Source: Nymphaea colorata
Taxonomy: Eukaryota > Streptophyta > Magnoliopsida > Nymphaeales > Nymphaeaceae
Assembly (NCBI RefSeq): GCF_008831285.2
Contig: NC_045143.1
Coordinates: 10,985,503 to 11,049,502, forward strand
DNA length: 64,000 nucleotides
Direction of reading: 5' to 3'
Shown: in pieces, positions 47,160 to 60,235 of the stretch
How the letters are laid out: the number at the start of each line of letters is the position of its first letter
Position numbering within the stretch: position 1 is the first letter of the stretch
Notes under the pieces: generated by a model
The model's database searches: none
What the model was told of the DNA's origin: nothing
Seen by the model: the letters and a program-made list of their open reading frames with translations, nothing else
Made by a program: the position numbers and the translations under genes

Positions 47160-49975
47160 TCATTCTAAATGTGGTGTAGTGTTTGAGAAAATATTAAAGA
47201 TTTGATGTTACAAATTTTTGAGAAAGTTTTGAAGAATCATGTGAGAGTATAGAACACTTTGATTTGGAAAATCTTTACAAATATCATTTGCAAACCATTG
47301 AAGTTTGTTTTTGAAGTGGATTTAGTATTCTCTTAAGAATTTAAATAGGTTTGAGATTTTGCTCTAATTTGGTTACTACCTAACTAGAGCTCAATCTCAT
47401 TTTGCTTAAGTTCTTTTAGAAGGGTGTTTGTGATTATTCGTGATGTTAAGTGAATGTGATGTATGAATGCATTGACCCAACATGATTAGAAGCAAACCAT
47501 TCATTTTTACCATAACATTTATCTAAAAACATTCCTACCATTACATACATCTAAGTTTCTCATTTTTATTTATATAATTATCATAAGTGTTTTTATGGAA
47601 GGAGAAAAAAATTTTGAAAATGAAATGGGTCGTGGATCATCAAGCATGATTTTAATTGGGTCATTACTTGAATTTTGGTCTTGGTGAAGTCAGCAAAGTT
47701 CAAACCTTAGATCTTGGGAGGAAAATATTCAAAATAATGAAAAAAAAAAGACTTTAATATGAGATGAATATGAAGTGAGAGAAAGAGATTTTGAAAATCA
47801 CAAAATAAAAGGTCTATAAAATGAAAAGAGATATGTCGTATGCATAGGTATATGAAAACTCTTGAAAAGAAAGTATTAACTCCAATGGAGAGGAAGAAGA
47901 AGATGTTAGAAAGAGAGAGAGAGAGAAAGTAGAAAAAAACGTATATATATTCATTTATATATGTAAGTATATGAGAATTTGAAAAAGAGTATGTAAAATC
48001 ATAAAGAGAGAATGACAAAGAGAGATAGTCATGTGTACGTATACGTACACAACATGCATATACACATATGCTTTCATGAGAGTTGATATGAAAAAATAAT
48101 TTTAAAAACATCTGACTTCGATTTTTCTATGTAGGCAAGAGAGAAGCTTGGGCCCATGCAAGAGCGTAGGCTAAGTCTCCAAGACCTCATTAAATAGTGT
48201 CTTGTTTTTGAATTTCTTTTTTTTTTGAAAACATAGTTTCAAATATTTTTATATATAAGCATAAAATCATGTTTATTACAAGAAAACTTATTTCTCCCAC
48301 CATTGGGTATGAAAGAAAATAAAATATACATGAAATGGAGAGCAACGTGCATTGGGAGTCCTAATCAGGTGATTAAAAGAGAAACTAAACGTAAGAATGT
48401 CATGAAGATGCATTTTAACAAGTATACATTCGTGAAGGGCTTTCTCGGGTTGGAAAAATCCCAACCTCAAAATCAAAATAATAATGAATAAATCCTAGCC
48501 CAAACACTTATTCTCACTGTGCATTTGCTCATTAATTAAGAAAAATTAATCTATCATGCATGAACATCATCTTAAACATAAACAATAAATAAAGCAATAT
48601 AACAACGATATTTTTTGAAAATAAATGAAGAAATGAAATTTATTTTGCCTTGCTCATACTCTTGGTACACTCAAGAGTAGCTCACGACTCCGAATATGAA
48701 ATCTTTAGAGCTTTCTTGCATAACCATGACGAGGTGGCAAGAGGAAATGAAAATAAATAAAAACAAGAGGAGGACTACATACCTCTAATATGGATAATTT
48801 TATGAACGAGTCTCCTTCTTGAATGATCCTAGGGTCACCTCGGGTGAATCTCCAAGACAATGAAGATATTCCTTCAAGAGATCTCCTCGTGCTCCCTTGA
48901 AGAATTGGAACTTAGAGAAGTTTGCTCTCAAGGTTGGAGAAGAAGAAAAAAGAGAGAAATGAAGAGAGATAGCTAACGAAAACTCTAAATCTTCAAGTGA
49001 AAAAGAACTATGGTTTCCCTAAGTGTTAAATCATGCCCAAGAAAAAAGACTGTGGGGGTATTTATAGAGAGTTTTAGAGCCAAAACTCAAAATTTAATTT
49101 TTTTTTTAATTTAACAACATTTTCATAAGAATTTCAAGTATTTTTTTATTGATTTTTTATTTTTTTTAAATAGGTTTTGACAAAGTGGGATTGACCATTA
49201 GCCTTGCAAATACCCATTTGGGGTGTGGGCAGGGCTAACGCCCATCCAATAGGGCCAAAACCCCTTGGGGTGGTTTTAGCTAAAAATGGGGCTTGCACAA
49301 CACGCAGGCCCCTGCTCGGAGTGTTTGCATGATGCGCGATCGCGCGGGACGTGTGCCTTGGTTCAAATTAAAAAATAACATAAAATAAAATAAAAAAGGG
49401 GAGTCGAAATGTCCCTCTTATCATGTCATTTGGACCAATAACTCCCTAGCCTCCAAGGGGTCTGTTCATAAAATAAAATAAGAAAAGCATAAAAACCATA
49501 TTTTCTTAATGTGTATTTAAAAGGGGTAAAAATGGTTTTGTTACAAATGGGGTCGACTCTGTTTTGAGTGATTTCAGGCTCATTTTAAATTTGGATTGGG
49601 TTTAATTGGTCGCTCGTGCATTCTAGTGAGTGATTTGACTTCATAAACACATTTTTGGCGCGAGAATGAGATATATAACAAAGGAAAGGTCTGTGCATCC
49701 ACACATGGCGCTTGATAGCATCAAATTTTGTCATTTTGATCTCAGTTTTGGATTTTAAGTTTCAAATGCTCAATTTGGATCTAGACTTGGATTTTTGATC
49801 TAATTTGTATCAAAAAGTTGGATTTTGTATTTGACTCTTGTGTTTGGACTCAAACATGGGTCTAGAGATTCGTTTTGAATCGAATAGTCGTGAATTTGTT
49901 TTGGGTCTAGAGTTGGGCCTAGGGACCAAAAATTAAATCCGAATACCCTTTTTTTGGAAAAATTTGGGGTGATAA
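47160..49975 (-). repeat. Repeat family R, copy 2 (left arm of large inverted repeat)
   Basis: 47160-48905 is the inverted counterpart of 19787-21890. 48905-49975 extends it and matches the inverted 51845-52470 (for example GACCAATTGAACCCAATCC and AAATTTGATGCTATC on the right arm). It includes GGGGGTATTTATAGAGAG, a TATA-like site near 49055, and a GC-rich patch with the palindrome GCGCGATCGCGC at 49334-49345. Confidence 0.75.
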
Positions 49976-49989
49976 CACTCACCTCCAAT

Positions 49990-51230
49990 ATCAAATCTTT
50001 GTCACGGAACTCTACCCATGTATTTTGTCGAATTGATTGATTTGACATTGTTCTATTTCTAATACCAGAATTGCTTCCACTATCTTGTATTGGTTTAGAC
50101 ATTTCCTCATGTATGTCATAGATTGGAACAAGTAATCCTACCTACTCATGACTGTCCAATTCATAAAAGTGAACATGATATTTCTCCCCTCACAGAAAAT
50201 TCATTTTCCAAAAATGTATCATTCTTTATTCTATTTATGTCACATCACCATATGCATTCTCTTCTAATAACCCTTAATTTTTTGAACGTTTGTTGTATCT
50301 TATAAAAATACACTTCTTTCCCCTTGGTCCCAAATTTCTATATTTATGAGAAAGATCATGATCATAGGTTGCAGACGTGTAGGGTCTTAAGTTACTTAGC
50401 CAAGGTGCTCGTCTGCCACAGTTCATAAGGTGTGGTAGTGATAGGTTTAGATGATACATAGTTCAACACATAAGCAATAGTCAACAAACCATCTTCCCCA
50501 AAAGAGATGGGTAAATTTTCATATGCCTTCATAGATATAACCATTTGTATTAAAGTCTTATTATGCGAACAAAATGACTCAGCTTTCTAAATTTGATGCA
50601 TTTCATTGATGCTTTGTCCTTCTTCTCACCATGGTTCTTCGATGTTGTGTGGGTTTATTATTCTACCTTTTATGCATTCTTACTTGCCTCTCGATCTAAG
50701 GTTTGTTCAACTGTCACTTTCCAAATCCCCTCTTGTACTTGTTTTTGGATGTTTATTGAGAATTCCAGGAAGAAGATGTTTGATTGTTGATTTCGTATCC
50801 TTCAAGTCCTTATATTCCAACTGTAGATAACATGCAATATCATCAAAAGTTGACACTTTCATTGTACGTTATATTAATCTTCATGTGTTCCCTTTGCAAT
50901 GTTCTAATCATCACTTGCACTTGTTGTTCATTAATCAAACTATATCCAATAGATTTCAATTTTTGAATCATGTTTTCCATCTCCTAGAGTTGCTGACTAA
51001 TAATGTGATGTAGGAATTTTCGAAAAGAGTCAAACCTGACAGCCAATTTCCGAAATTTGGTCTTAGATGTTCCACCAAACTTGCTTTTCAATACAACTAC
51101 ATCTGATGGCAGCATCATGTTGCCTAAATTGACACAAAAAGCACTACAACAAACATACGATGTAGGAATAGTCACTAGGACCAATTCAAGTCCCATTCCT
51201 AAATCTCATTGTGTGTGTGTTTGTATTGTT
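49990..51230 (-). pseudogene. Ty1/copia gag and integrase relic inside the inverted repeat
   Basis: On the minus strand, gag-like text (FGGTSKTKFRKLAVRFDSF, then NEQQVQVMIRTLQ) lies at about 51110-50860. The integrase C-terminal region (LPHLMNCGRRAPWLSNLRPY, YRNLGPRGKKCIFIRYNK) lies at 50440-50280. The linker SRDVTFLENEFSVRGE-like text lies near 50200. RT and RNase H are missing. It is surrounded by inverted R copies rather than by its own LTRs. Confidence 0.75.
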
Positions 51231-51844
51231 CATTCTCTTTGCCCCTTTCCTATGTGATTGGATTTCCCTTTTCCTCTCCTTCGTTGCCATTGTGGTCATG
51301 TGCCTCTCCTTCGATCGGCCTAGCATGCCCTCCAACATTGCCCATTATAAAGTGGAAAACTCTCACTATGGGTCGAGGTGGTGAGGAATGACAGATAGAC
51401 AGTAGGAGGCAGCTTCATTTGTCTGGAGCTATTCAGAATCCTGAGGATCTTCAGGGAGTGATAAGTAGGTGAGGGTCAACTGGCATCAAGTTTTACATTA
51501 TCATGAACCCTAGGTTGGGAAGCTTCTCTATATCCAGTAACCATCGCTGGGTCCTATATGTAGTTGACAATCGCAGTTAGGGCCTCTCATCACTTCTTTC
51601 ATCATCTTGGTGTTCTTAAAGTCCTCCTTCAAGCATGTCTTCTTCATTGATGTGTCAGTGAGTGCTCACAATCCTTCATTCTTTATTTTCCTCAATTCAC
51701 TATGGATCCCTTTGATGCCAAATATTTCCACCTCTTTTGTTCCTTCCCATTAGGATATTTGTGTTGTTCCACCATATTCTTTTGTTTTATCTTCAACAAG
51801 TTTTTGTATTCTGAAACTTTCCACTGAACTTGACTCTTTTCACC
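51231..51844. other. Spacer inside inverted repeat
   Basis: No domain was recognised. It is probably remaining copia 5' region. Confidence 0.35.
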
Positions 51845-54240
51845 CAAACGACATTCTCAGTTACTTGGATTTAAATTTTTAGACCCTAAGCCAAATCCTA
51901 GACCCAAAATAAATTCGCAGCTATTCGATTAAAAATGAATCTCTAAACCCTTGTCCGAACCCAAACAAAAAATTCAAATTCAAAACCAACTTTGGACGCG
52001 AGAGATTCAAACCCAAAATCCAACTCTTAGATCCGAATTAGATCCAAAACCTAACTTTAGATCTAAATCGAGAAATTCAAACTCAAATTCCAAAGTCAAG
52101 GTCAAAACAACAAAATTTGATGCTATCGAGCGCAATGCGCATACACACAAACATTCCCTTTGTTTTATGTCTAGTTCTCGTGCCAAAAATGTGTTTTTGA
52201 ACTTAAACCACTCAGTAGAATGCGTCGGCGACCAATTGAACCCAATCCAGATCTAAAACGAGCCCGATGTCACTCAAAATGGAGTCGGCCACCCATTCGT
52301 AACAAAAACCTTTTTTTTACACATTTTAAATTAAAAAAAAAAAGAGTTTTATGCTTTTATATGAATAGCCTTTTTTTATTTGTTTTACTCTATTTTATTA
52401 TGTCTTATTAAAAAAAAATTCACGTTAATCGTGGGCAGGATCCGAAACCAAGAGCTACATCTTAAGTGTATCGGGAGTATGAGCAAGACGAAATAAATTT
52501 CATTTCTTCATTCATTTTCAAAAATATACTTGATATATTGCTTGATTCAACATTTATGTTTGAGATAATGCGCATGCATGATGTATTAATTTTCCTTAAT
52601 TGATGAGCAAATGCACGGCAAGAATGAGTGTTTGGGTTGAGATTTTTTCATTGTTATGCTGATTTTTGAAGTTGGGATTTGTCCAACCCGAGAAGTCCTT
52701 CACAAATATGTATATGTTAAAGTGCATCTTCCTGTCATTCTGATGCTTAGTTTCTTTCTTATCACCCCCGTTAAGGAACTCCAATGAGCGCTTTCTTATG
52801 TTGTTCTTCATTTCATGAATGTTTGATTTTTTTCCATACCGAGTGGTGGAACTATATTCTCCTGTAACAAACAACATGATTTTATGTTCATATTCAGAAG
52901 CATGTTTTTCGAAATATTTTCAAAAGCAAATACGCTCTTTAATGAGGTCTTGGAGACTGAGCCTAAGTTCTTGCATGCTAAGTTCCTCTTCGGCCTACAT
53001 AAAAAAAATTGAAGTCAAATATTTTTAAGTCATTTCTTGATTTTAACTCTCATGAAGATATATACGTATGCACATATATATATGTATACGTAGACATGAC
53101 TATCGCTCTTTGTCTTTGTCTTTTTATGATTTAACACACTTTTTTATAAATTCTCATATACATATGAATATGTATACTTACATTTCTCTTTCCCCCTCTC
53201 TCTAGTCTCCTTTTCTCTAAAAACCTCCTTTTCTCTAAAATCTCTCTCTTTCTCTTTTTCTCTAAAATCTTCTTTTCCATCTCCTCTCGATTAGATACTT
53301 CTATTTCATAAAACTTTCATATACATATGTATATATACATATATATGTATATATAAATATGTATATGTATATGTATCACTCTCTCTTTTAAATCCTTTGC
53401 TTTTGTGATTTTTTAGAATCTCTTTCTCTCTCTTTTTCTCTATTACTCTCATATTAAAGTCTTCCAACTTTTTTATTCTTTTGAATATTTTTCTCTCATG
53501 ATCTTTTCATTTGCCGACATCATCAAGACAAAAAATCAAGTAATAATTCAATATTAGAATCATGTTTGATGATCTACAACTCCATTCCATTTTCAAAAAC
53601 TTTTTCCTTTTCATAAAAATACTTATGACAATTTTATAAATAAAAACGACAAACTTAGATGCATATGATAGAAATGTTCTTAAATAAATGTTATGGTAGG
53701 AGTGAATGATTTACTCCATCATGTAAGGTTAATGCATTCATACATTCACATTCACTTGTGAAATCACGAATGATCACAAACACTCCTCTAAAAGAACTTA
53801 AGAAAGATGAGATGAAGTTCTAGCTAGGTAGCAATCGAATTAGAGCAAAATCTCAAACCTACTTAAATTCTTAAGAGAACACTAAATCCGCTTCAAAAGT
53901 GATTTCCAAAGGTTTCCAAATGATATTTGCAAAGACTCATCAAATCAAAATGGTTCATACTCTCAAGTGACTCTTCAAAAACTTTCTAAAAAATTTGAAA
54001 CATCAAATCTTTAACATTTTTTCAAATACTACACCACATTTAGAATGAAAAAGATGTTTAAGCCAAAATGAAATATATCAAGAGTAAACATAGCTCTTGG
54101 ATTGGTTACCTCCGGTAAAGGTGCCAGAAATAGTCAATCCTTGTACCGACAGGTATGTCCTTTTATCTCTCATTTAAAATAAAACCTTATTTTTTTGGAA
54201 CACTTCAAAAAAAAAAAAAACCAAAAGATTTTTTGCGATG
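51845..54240 (+). repeat. Repeat family R, copy 3 (right arm of large inverted repeat)
   Basis: 51845-52310 pairs with the left arm near 49930-49560. 52470-54240 matches 19787-21890 in direct orientation, including GAACTTAAGAAAGATGAGAT (53794) and TTGGATTGGTTACCTCCGGT (54094). The part corresponding to about 48660-49450 is missing here. Several TA/CT simple runs lie at 53070-53430. Confidence 0.75.
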
Positions 54241-55682
54241 CGAACAGATATAAACCCACAAGCCTCTATCCTTTGCACTCTCTTTCTTCTCTCTCGATTT
54301 TCCAAGGAAAGACAATGAGATTAATCATTTCTTAATCATTTTTCAAGAACTTTTTAGTAAATATGATAAATAATTATGAGAACTCTTAGTCTATTGTAAT
54401 TAAACTTTTTTTTTCAGACAGAAATTTTGCTTGTTTCAAATTTTTGTGTTGAGCTGTTTTTCTTTTTTTTTTAATGAAATTTTTACGAACTCTCGGTTAG
54501 ATTCTCATTCCTTTGAGCCATTTTCATTTTATGATCAATCTCTTAATTCACTTTGTAGTAACTAACCTTCAAGGCCTGTCTGGGTGATGGTAAATGGTAA
54601 AGGCATTCTAGGAATGTTGCATGTCTAGATTGCAAAAGCCAAATTAGCAAAAAAAAGTTAAGCTATTCTTCAATGCTTGTAATTGTATCACCAACAAATG
54701 AAGAGGCTAAGCAAAGTATGAGAATTGAGTTCAAGTTGCCACTTGAATGAGTTGACCAACAATCTAGGCTACTCAACTAGTCAAACTCAGGAGTGGGCAA
54801 CTCAAGGGAGTACACTAAGACTCTTGGGCCAATGGATTGAATTGTTTGGAATGGTTTATGTAACACCTAACCTTGTTCAAAAATGAAATGCTAAAAATTC
54901 AAACTTTTGAATATAAATTTTCAACCTTGAAACAGATATGGATCTTTCCTTCTTGGAAGAATATAGATCTAAATTCCATCACATGTTAATACAGGTAGGA
55001 TTGTTTGCACTTTTAGCATTAGGTTCTTGGACTTGCTTAGTACCAATTTAGACTTGAAGGTTATAGCACCTTATGAAGAGGGGTAATTCATGAAGCATTT
55101 CTTCTCTATTATTAGGTTGATTACCTAAGAAAATTATAGAACAAAAGGGAAAAAGGAGTAGAAATGTCGACGAATAAAAAATCAATTAAAAATGCAGTTG
55201 AGCCTTAATTTTTTTTTCATTCTCTGTTTCTGAAATTAATGCTGAACTATGAATATCAATTTATGTGTTTTTGTCTCCTGAGATTTTTCTATTTTCAAAA
55301 GTTTGGAGATTGAATTTCGCTCTCCTCATCTGTGCACTGCAACAACCCCACAGTATCCTCTCAAACCAACTAGAAGCAATTATAAAGCAAGCTAGACATA
55401 CTTTCTCCTTGTTGCAAGTAGAAGTATGCCACTCTTACAAGTTGCCCTATTAAAAGTTCATCAGGCCCCTCCTTGGCTCCGCCCCTGGGGACAATGATAC
55501 TTGGATGATTGTATTGCTACATATTAAGTTATGAAGGATCTTACACTAGAGGAGGGAGATATGGCCCTCCAAAGGATCAAACTAGGATGGTTTACTAAAT
55601 GTGGCAGCGGCTAGGTAGCAGCCTACCTATGTGTGCATGTTTCTCGTGTGCCATGTCGTGGTGGGAGACTAGGTGACCAACC
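54241..55682. other. Non-coding stretch with dispersed-repeat fragments
   Basis: 54860-54990 is related to 44340-44470. TTGGCTCCGCCCCTGGGG near 55472 is the right end of an F2-type MITE without a visible partner. No gene could be supported. Confidence 0.45.
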
Positions 55683-57175
55683 TGGTTATATGGGCCATAC
55701 TGGTACATGAATTTTCGTGCGCTAGTATGGTTAATGACTAAAATACCTTTAATTCACATTGAAAAAAATTAGTAAAAACAAAAACAAAAATAAAAAAGAG
55801 TAAAAAGACTATAGAGGACATTTCTTTTTAACAAATTACCAAAATATCCTCCCTTCTTTATTGCGCACGGTGCAAGCAAACTTTCTCTCACTAGGTGATG
55901 CCAAATGTGAGAGTAGAGAACATGAAGGAAGCATGCTAGTTTATGTGGAAATAACCAAGTGAAGCCATGAAGGGTCGATAAAGAGCTGCAACGAGAGAGA
56001 AGTCGCTGAGGGTATATTTTGCTTGTGATAGGAGGACAACAAAGGTAGTTCTCGGGGCCTAGGTTGCAGATGTGTCTCGCACAACAAACATGGAGGGATG
56101 GAGGTTGTGCACTCAACTAGAGACAAAAAGTACCTTGGCAATGAAGCTCTCCCACGAGAGGAGTCTTTGGCAAAACTTAAAGCATGCTTGGCAATAGCAT
56201 CAGTGAGGCCAAAGGTTGCCTCATCTACAAAGGGAGCTCTGAGGAGTAATCCTGCAAACTAGGTATGTGAGTTCAACAACTTGGATGACCTTTCTGTATC
56301 TGAGAAATCTTGTCCATGGCAGTGCAAACACCACATAGTTGTTGTGGCAAGGAAGAAGGCAAGCCTTTGATTGACCTTGGGAGAGCCTAGTGAAAGGAGA
56401 TGCCAATGGCATTGGCCAACCAAAGAGAGCTCCTGATAGCAGGATGCTAAGTTCGTGTCAAAGCCTAGCTCCTTTCTGCATGAAGTCGACCTATTAGGGC
56501 TGGTTTTGATTGAAGACATGCACGTGTAGGCTGCACTGAATAGCATTAGTGGGAATTTGATTGATGGAGAAAGAAGGAACCGAAAAGACAAAAAAAGCTA
56601 GGCAACATAATTCATTCCATACTCATATAAGATGTTTATAGCACTTTTCTAAGAAAGCTTCAGAGGTAGGTGGGGGCATTCTCAGCTTCACATGCCATTT
56701 CCTAAACTAAAAAATATTAATTGAAGCTGGAATAGCAAAAATCAAGAAAATATCTCCAATAATGGTGTGCATTCTCCATTTTTCACGGGCTTGACCTTGG
56801 AATGTTACCTTTGATTGTTGAATGTGAGTGCCCTGCACCAACTAATGCCTACATTAGATAAGGAAGGAGACCTTAGCTGATGGTGTTGCCTTTGCCTACG
56901 TTGCAGTAGCTCCTAAAGTGAGCATTGTGCGAAGAAAGGCTTGGACCAAATGAGGCAAGAAACCCACATGGCACGAGAAGAAGTTACGTGCTCTGGGCGC
57001 ACTGGACGCAGTAAAGAAGGGGAGGGTATTTTGGTAATTTATGCAAAAACAGTTTTTTATTTTAAATTTTGTCTTCACAAAAAGTTTTCTTTTTCAGTAT
57101 GAACGAACTAAAGGTATTTTAGTCATTAACCATACTAGCGCATGAAAAAATGTGAACAGTATGGTGCTTATAACC
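55683..57175. mobile_element. 1.5-kb element with ~190-bp terminal inverted repeats (Pack-MULE candidate)
   Basis: The left end (GGTTATATGGGCCATACTGG) and the inverted right end (GGTTATAAGCACCATACTGT) pair. Both continue through GCGCTAGTATGGTTAATGAC and TAAAATACCTTTA, then ACAAATTACCAAAATATCCT against AAATTACCAAAATACCCT. The interior (55900-56990) is less A/T-rich and has minus-strand open frames of 115 and 110 codons without a recognised family. Long TIRs with gene-like interior suggest a Mutator-like element that captured host sequence; no transposase is present and a 9-bp target duplication was not found. Confidence 0.65.
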
Positions 57176-57678
57176 AGACATGGCACCCTTTTGTTTTGGA
57201 AGGAACTCATTGGGTGCGGGCTTGCTCCATGAGATGTAAGGTTTTCTTTTTAAGCCCATGCAATATGTAGTTAGGGTCGTTCAACGAGTTGAGTAACTTG
57301 AGCTCGGCCCATTTAGTTCAAGTTAAATAAATGTGCTTACTTACTTAACTAGACTAGAGCCATGCGAGCTCGGCTTTTTTATTCTCAACTACGTTCTTGG
57401 CTAGAGAATATGTAAAGGTGATTCACATTATTATCACAAAAACAAGTAATTCCAATGGGTTTCTTTGTGGCTAGCAAGCGCTAGGTTCAAAGTTCAAATC
57501 TAGTTGTTTCTTAGTGACAATCAAAGTCAATTCTCCACTCAAGATTGCTCGAGTGGAGTTCGAGCTTTCTTTAAGCTTGAGCCAGGATCTATTTGTTGAG
57601 ACTGGAGTGGAACTCAGCTTGTGGTGTAGGCTTGGGTTTCTTATCTGCATGCCTCTTTTGATTGCAAACCCCTAGTCA
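57176..57678. other. MITE-end sequence and unassigned flank
   Basis: TTAGGGTCGTTCAACGAGTTGAGTAAC near 57270 (here in two parts) resembles the inverted end TTGAACAACCCTAA at 59550 and the GAGTCAAGC-rich repeats in segments A-C. No gene was seen. Confidence 0.4.
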
Positions 57679-57908
57679 TAAAGCTGGGCACCTGGCCAGG
57701 GGCCAGCTGGGCTTTTGAGCCCCCTGCACAGCCTATCTGACTCAGCCCAATGGAACGTACTATTATTAATTTTTAAATATAGTTTATAAATTGTTTCCTA
57801 TATTTATATAGGAGACCTAAATATTTTAACTTTTTATAAAAATAAAATCAAGTCGAGTCCGAGCTAACAAAATGGAGCCCTGCCGGCCCAGCCCGATGTC
57901 CAACCCTA
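57679..57908. mobile_element. F1-type MITE
   Basis: The left end AAGCTGGGCACCTGG and right end GGCCCAGCCCGATGTCCAAC are inverted relatives of the F1 ends. The core (57760-57850) is A/T-rich. No firm target duplication. Confidence 0.6.
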
Positions 57909-58084
57909 CCTGATAACAGTGCCACTCCTTACTATTACCATTTGTCATTTACATCTAAGAATGAGTGCTCGAATGATTGATAACAGGACAAAGTTGAAGA
58001 TGTGGTTGTCATATATAGTAACAAGCACATGGACAAAGGGGGCTTCAATATTGAGGCGATCAACATTCCCTCTCCAGGCAGCTC

Positions 58085-58335
58085 AATTCCGAGTTGGGCC
58101 CAGCCCGACCTGGGTCCCATTTTGACTATCCGGCCTTGTCTGGCCTGGTTCAGCTTGTGTAATATATATATATATATATATATATAATGTATATATTTAT
58201 AAAAAAAATAAAAATATAATTAAAATTAATTAAAAAATTATCTGGCCCGGCCCAGTTCAACATGGGTTCAAGCACGGCCCGAGGCCTATTTTCATGGCCC
58301 TGGCCCAGCCCAACCCGGGCCGAGGGCCCGAAAGT
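58085..58335. mobile_element. F1-type MITE with (AT)n core
   Basis: GGGCCCAGCCCGACCTGGG on the left and CCCAGCCCAACCCGGGCC on the right bracket an A/T core that contains an AT microsatellite (58161-58186). Confidence 0.55.
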
Positions 58336-59260
58336 CTGTTAAAGAAATGTTTGAATTACCTAAAAATTAAATACTAAGGCATCAACATGTTCGGCATTTA
58401 GTATGAACAACCTTTTTGGTGGAATTTTTGTTTCACCTTCCATATACTTCATTTATTTGATTCCTAAAACTGATGCTCTGAGTATTTTCAGCACCGCGTT
58501 TGCTTGTTCATGAAACTTAAAATATTGTACTTTTAACAATAGTTCAACAAAGCATATTAAAAAAGATGCTGACAGTTCAACAATAAAAAAAAACTCAAGA
58601 AATAAAGTTCCACCAAAATTTGTGGAACTTTATTGTTAGGAGTAAAGAAAGTTTCTGGTTTAGTGTTTAATGGAACTTTCCACCAACTTTGAACTTTTGT
58701 TTCACTTCTACAATAAAGCTCCAGATTTTCAAATTAGCCTTAAAAGAATGATTTTTGGGAAACCAATATTTGATAAAAATCATTTGTTAAATGTGTCATC
58801 CAAACACAACTGTTCGAGGTTTAAACAGATGTTAACCTACATTAAAAAGAAGCACCAAGAAACCCAACTCAAAAATCTTTTTAAGCCCCTTGATATGACC
58901 AAATCATCAGAAATACAAAACATACCTTATTTTCTTTTAATTCCAAATCAGAGATCAAGATCAAATGCATCCATCCTTTTCTCCTCATCCCCTAAGGTCT
59001 TAGGGCTGTTTTATGGTGCCTCGAGTAAACATTCCTTTTATGCACTAAGAGCACATCAATTCCCATCCTTTTGAAGCACAAAGAGTTGACATCACAAGAT
59101 TTTAAAACAGAAACTAGAAAGATAGCTAGACATCATTCTTTGGTTAAGAATTAACCACAAGCCACTTTCTCTATATAACCTCCAACGTTATGTATTCAGC
59201 TATAACTGGAATTGAATTCGGTGTCATGAACGATATTCATATAAGTGCCATATTAAGGCT
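58336..59260. other. Non-coding stretch with hairpin-forming repeats
   Basis: GTTCCACCAAAATTTGTGGAAC at 58609-58630 is a near-perfect hairpin, and related words (GGTGGAATTTTTG, GGAACTTTCCACC) recur nearby. A 134-codon plus-strand open frame (58670-59074) has no recognised family. Confidence 0.4.
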
Positions 59261-59570
59261 CTTGATGAACTAGTTTGAGCCGAGCCCAGTTGAACAATAT
59301 AGAACCTTCTATATACCAGTCATGTGTATATCCATTTGAACAATTTATTTGAACAATTTACATTTTTTGATAATTTTATGATATGTATTTTATATATTTT
59401 TTTTCTCGAACCTAGCCAAGCCCCCTTAACTCGAGCTTGACTCGTTTAGGTTGTCGAGCTTATTTCTTAACTTGAACTCGACTCGTTTAATAAACAAGTC
59501 AAATTCAAGTTAAATTTATGGAGCAAATTCGAGTTAGCTTGACTCATTGAACAACCCTAACCCTAAGCCA
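59260..59570. mobile_element. MITE-like element rich in GAGCTCGACT-type repeats
   Basis: The interior GACTCGTTTAGGTTGTCGAG and GAACTCGACTCGTTTAATAA matches the private MITE of segment B in style. The right end TTGAACAACCCTAA resembles hAT-like TAGGG termini. The left end is uncertain. Confidence 0.45.
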
Positions 59571-60173
59571 TATGGGTTTCTTCGCTAAAACGGTGCATCA
59601 GCGGGCCTTATCATCCAATTTTCTAGTAAAAGTAATCTGATAAATATTTAAAAATGTTACAGAAAGTAAAAAAGAAACGTATATATATACATAACAAAAT
59701 ATCGTAGATACAAATAAATAATATACTTTCTAAATTTTCATGATTTCCTTGTCAAATGAAATGTTATATTTCCAACTATCAATATCCAAGGGGTCTTATG
59801 AAAATAATCGCGTTATCAGCAATTTCATATGTCTCTCTTCCCCAAAGTATGTCAATCATTCCGCGAACTTAGGATATAATGAACAGAAAAGGGATAAACT
59901 ACGACCGTATTAAATGATAAATTTACTCCCACCGATAACCTAAACACCAACACTCTCTGTGCTCTCTTGCTAAAAGTCTCCGACTCTCCTTAGCCATATC
60001 TGGTCTCCCTGGTTTCCCTTCTCTTTCTTCCTCCTTTCCTCGCATCTCTTCGTCTTCTGTGTGGCAGAAGAAGGAGATAGCGGAAGAGAGAGATAGAAAG
60101 AAGAAGATAAACCCACCAAATGGACCCCTTCATTTTCTAGAGAAGCAGAAGTCTTCCCCTGTATTTGCCCTAA

Positions 60174-60207
<34 letters not shown>

Positions 60208-60235
60208 CGAAGGAGACACAGGGAGGTTTTCCGCG
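59571..60235 (+). promoter_or_regulatory. Upstream region and 5' leader of the caprin-like gene
   Basis: There is no gene in 59571-59930. The leader next to the ATG is pyrimidine/purine rich, with a CT run at 60177-60204. A 6-codon upstream ORF (ATG at 60120, stop TAG at 60138-60140) lies 95 bp before the main ATG. The transcription start is not visible. Confidence 0.5.

Noticed and set aside
58670-59074. 134-codon plus-strand open frame
   Set aside because: No recognised motif, A/T-rich codon use, and it lies in hairpin-rich repeat sequence. A chance frame is likelier, though a search could overturn this.
60059-60235. N-terminal extension of the caprin-like frame
   Set aside because: The open frame starts at a GTG without an ATG and translates the CT-rich leader (SLSLSL). 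ATG 60236 is the natural start.
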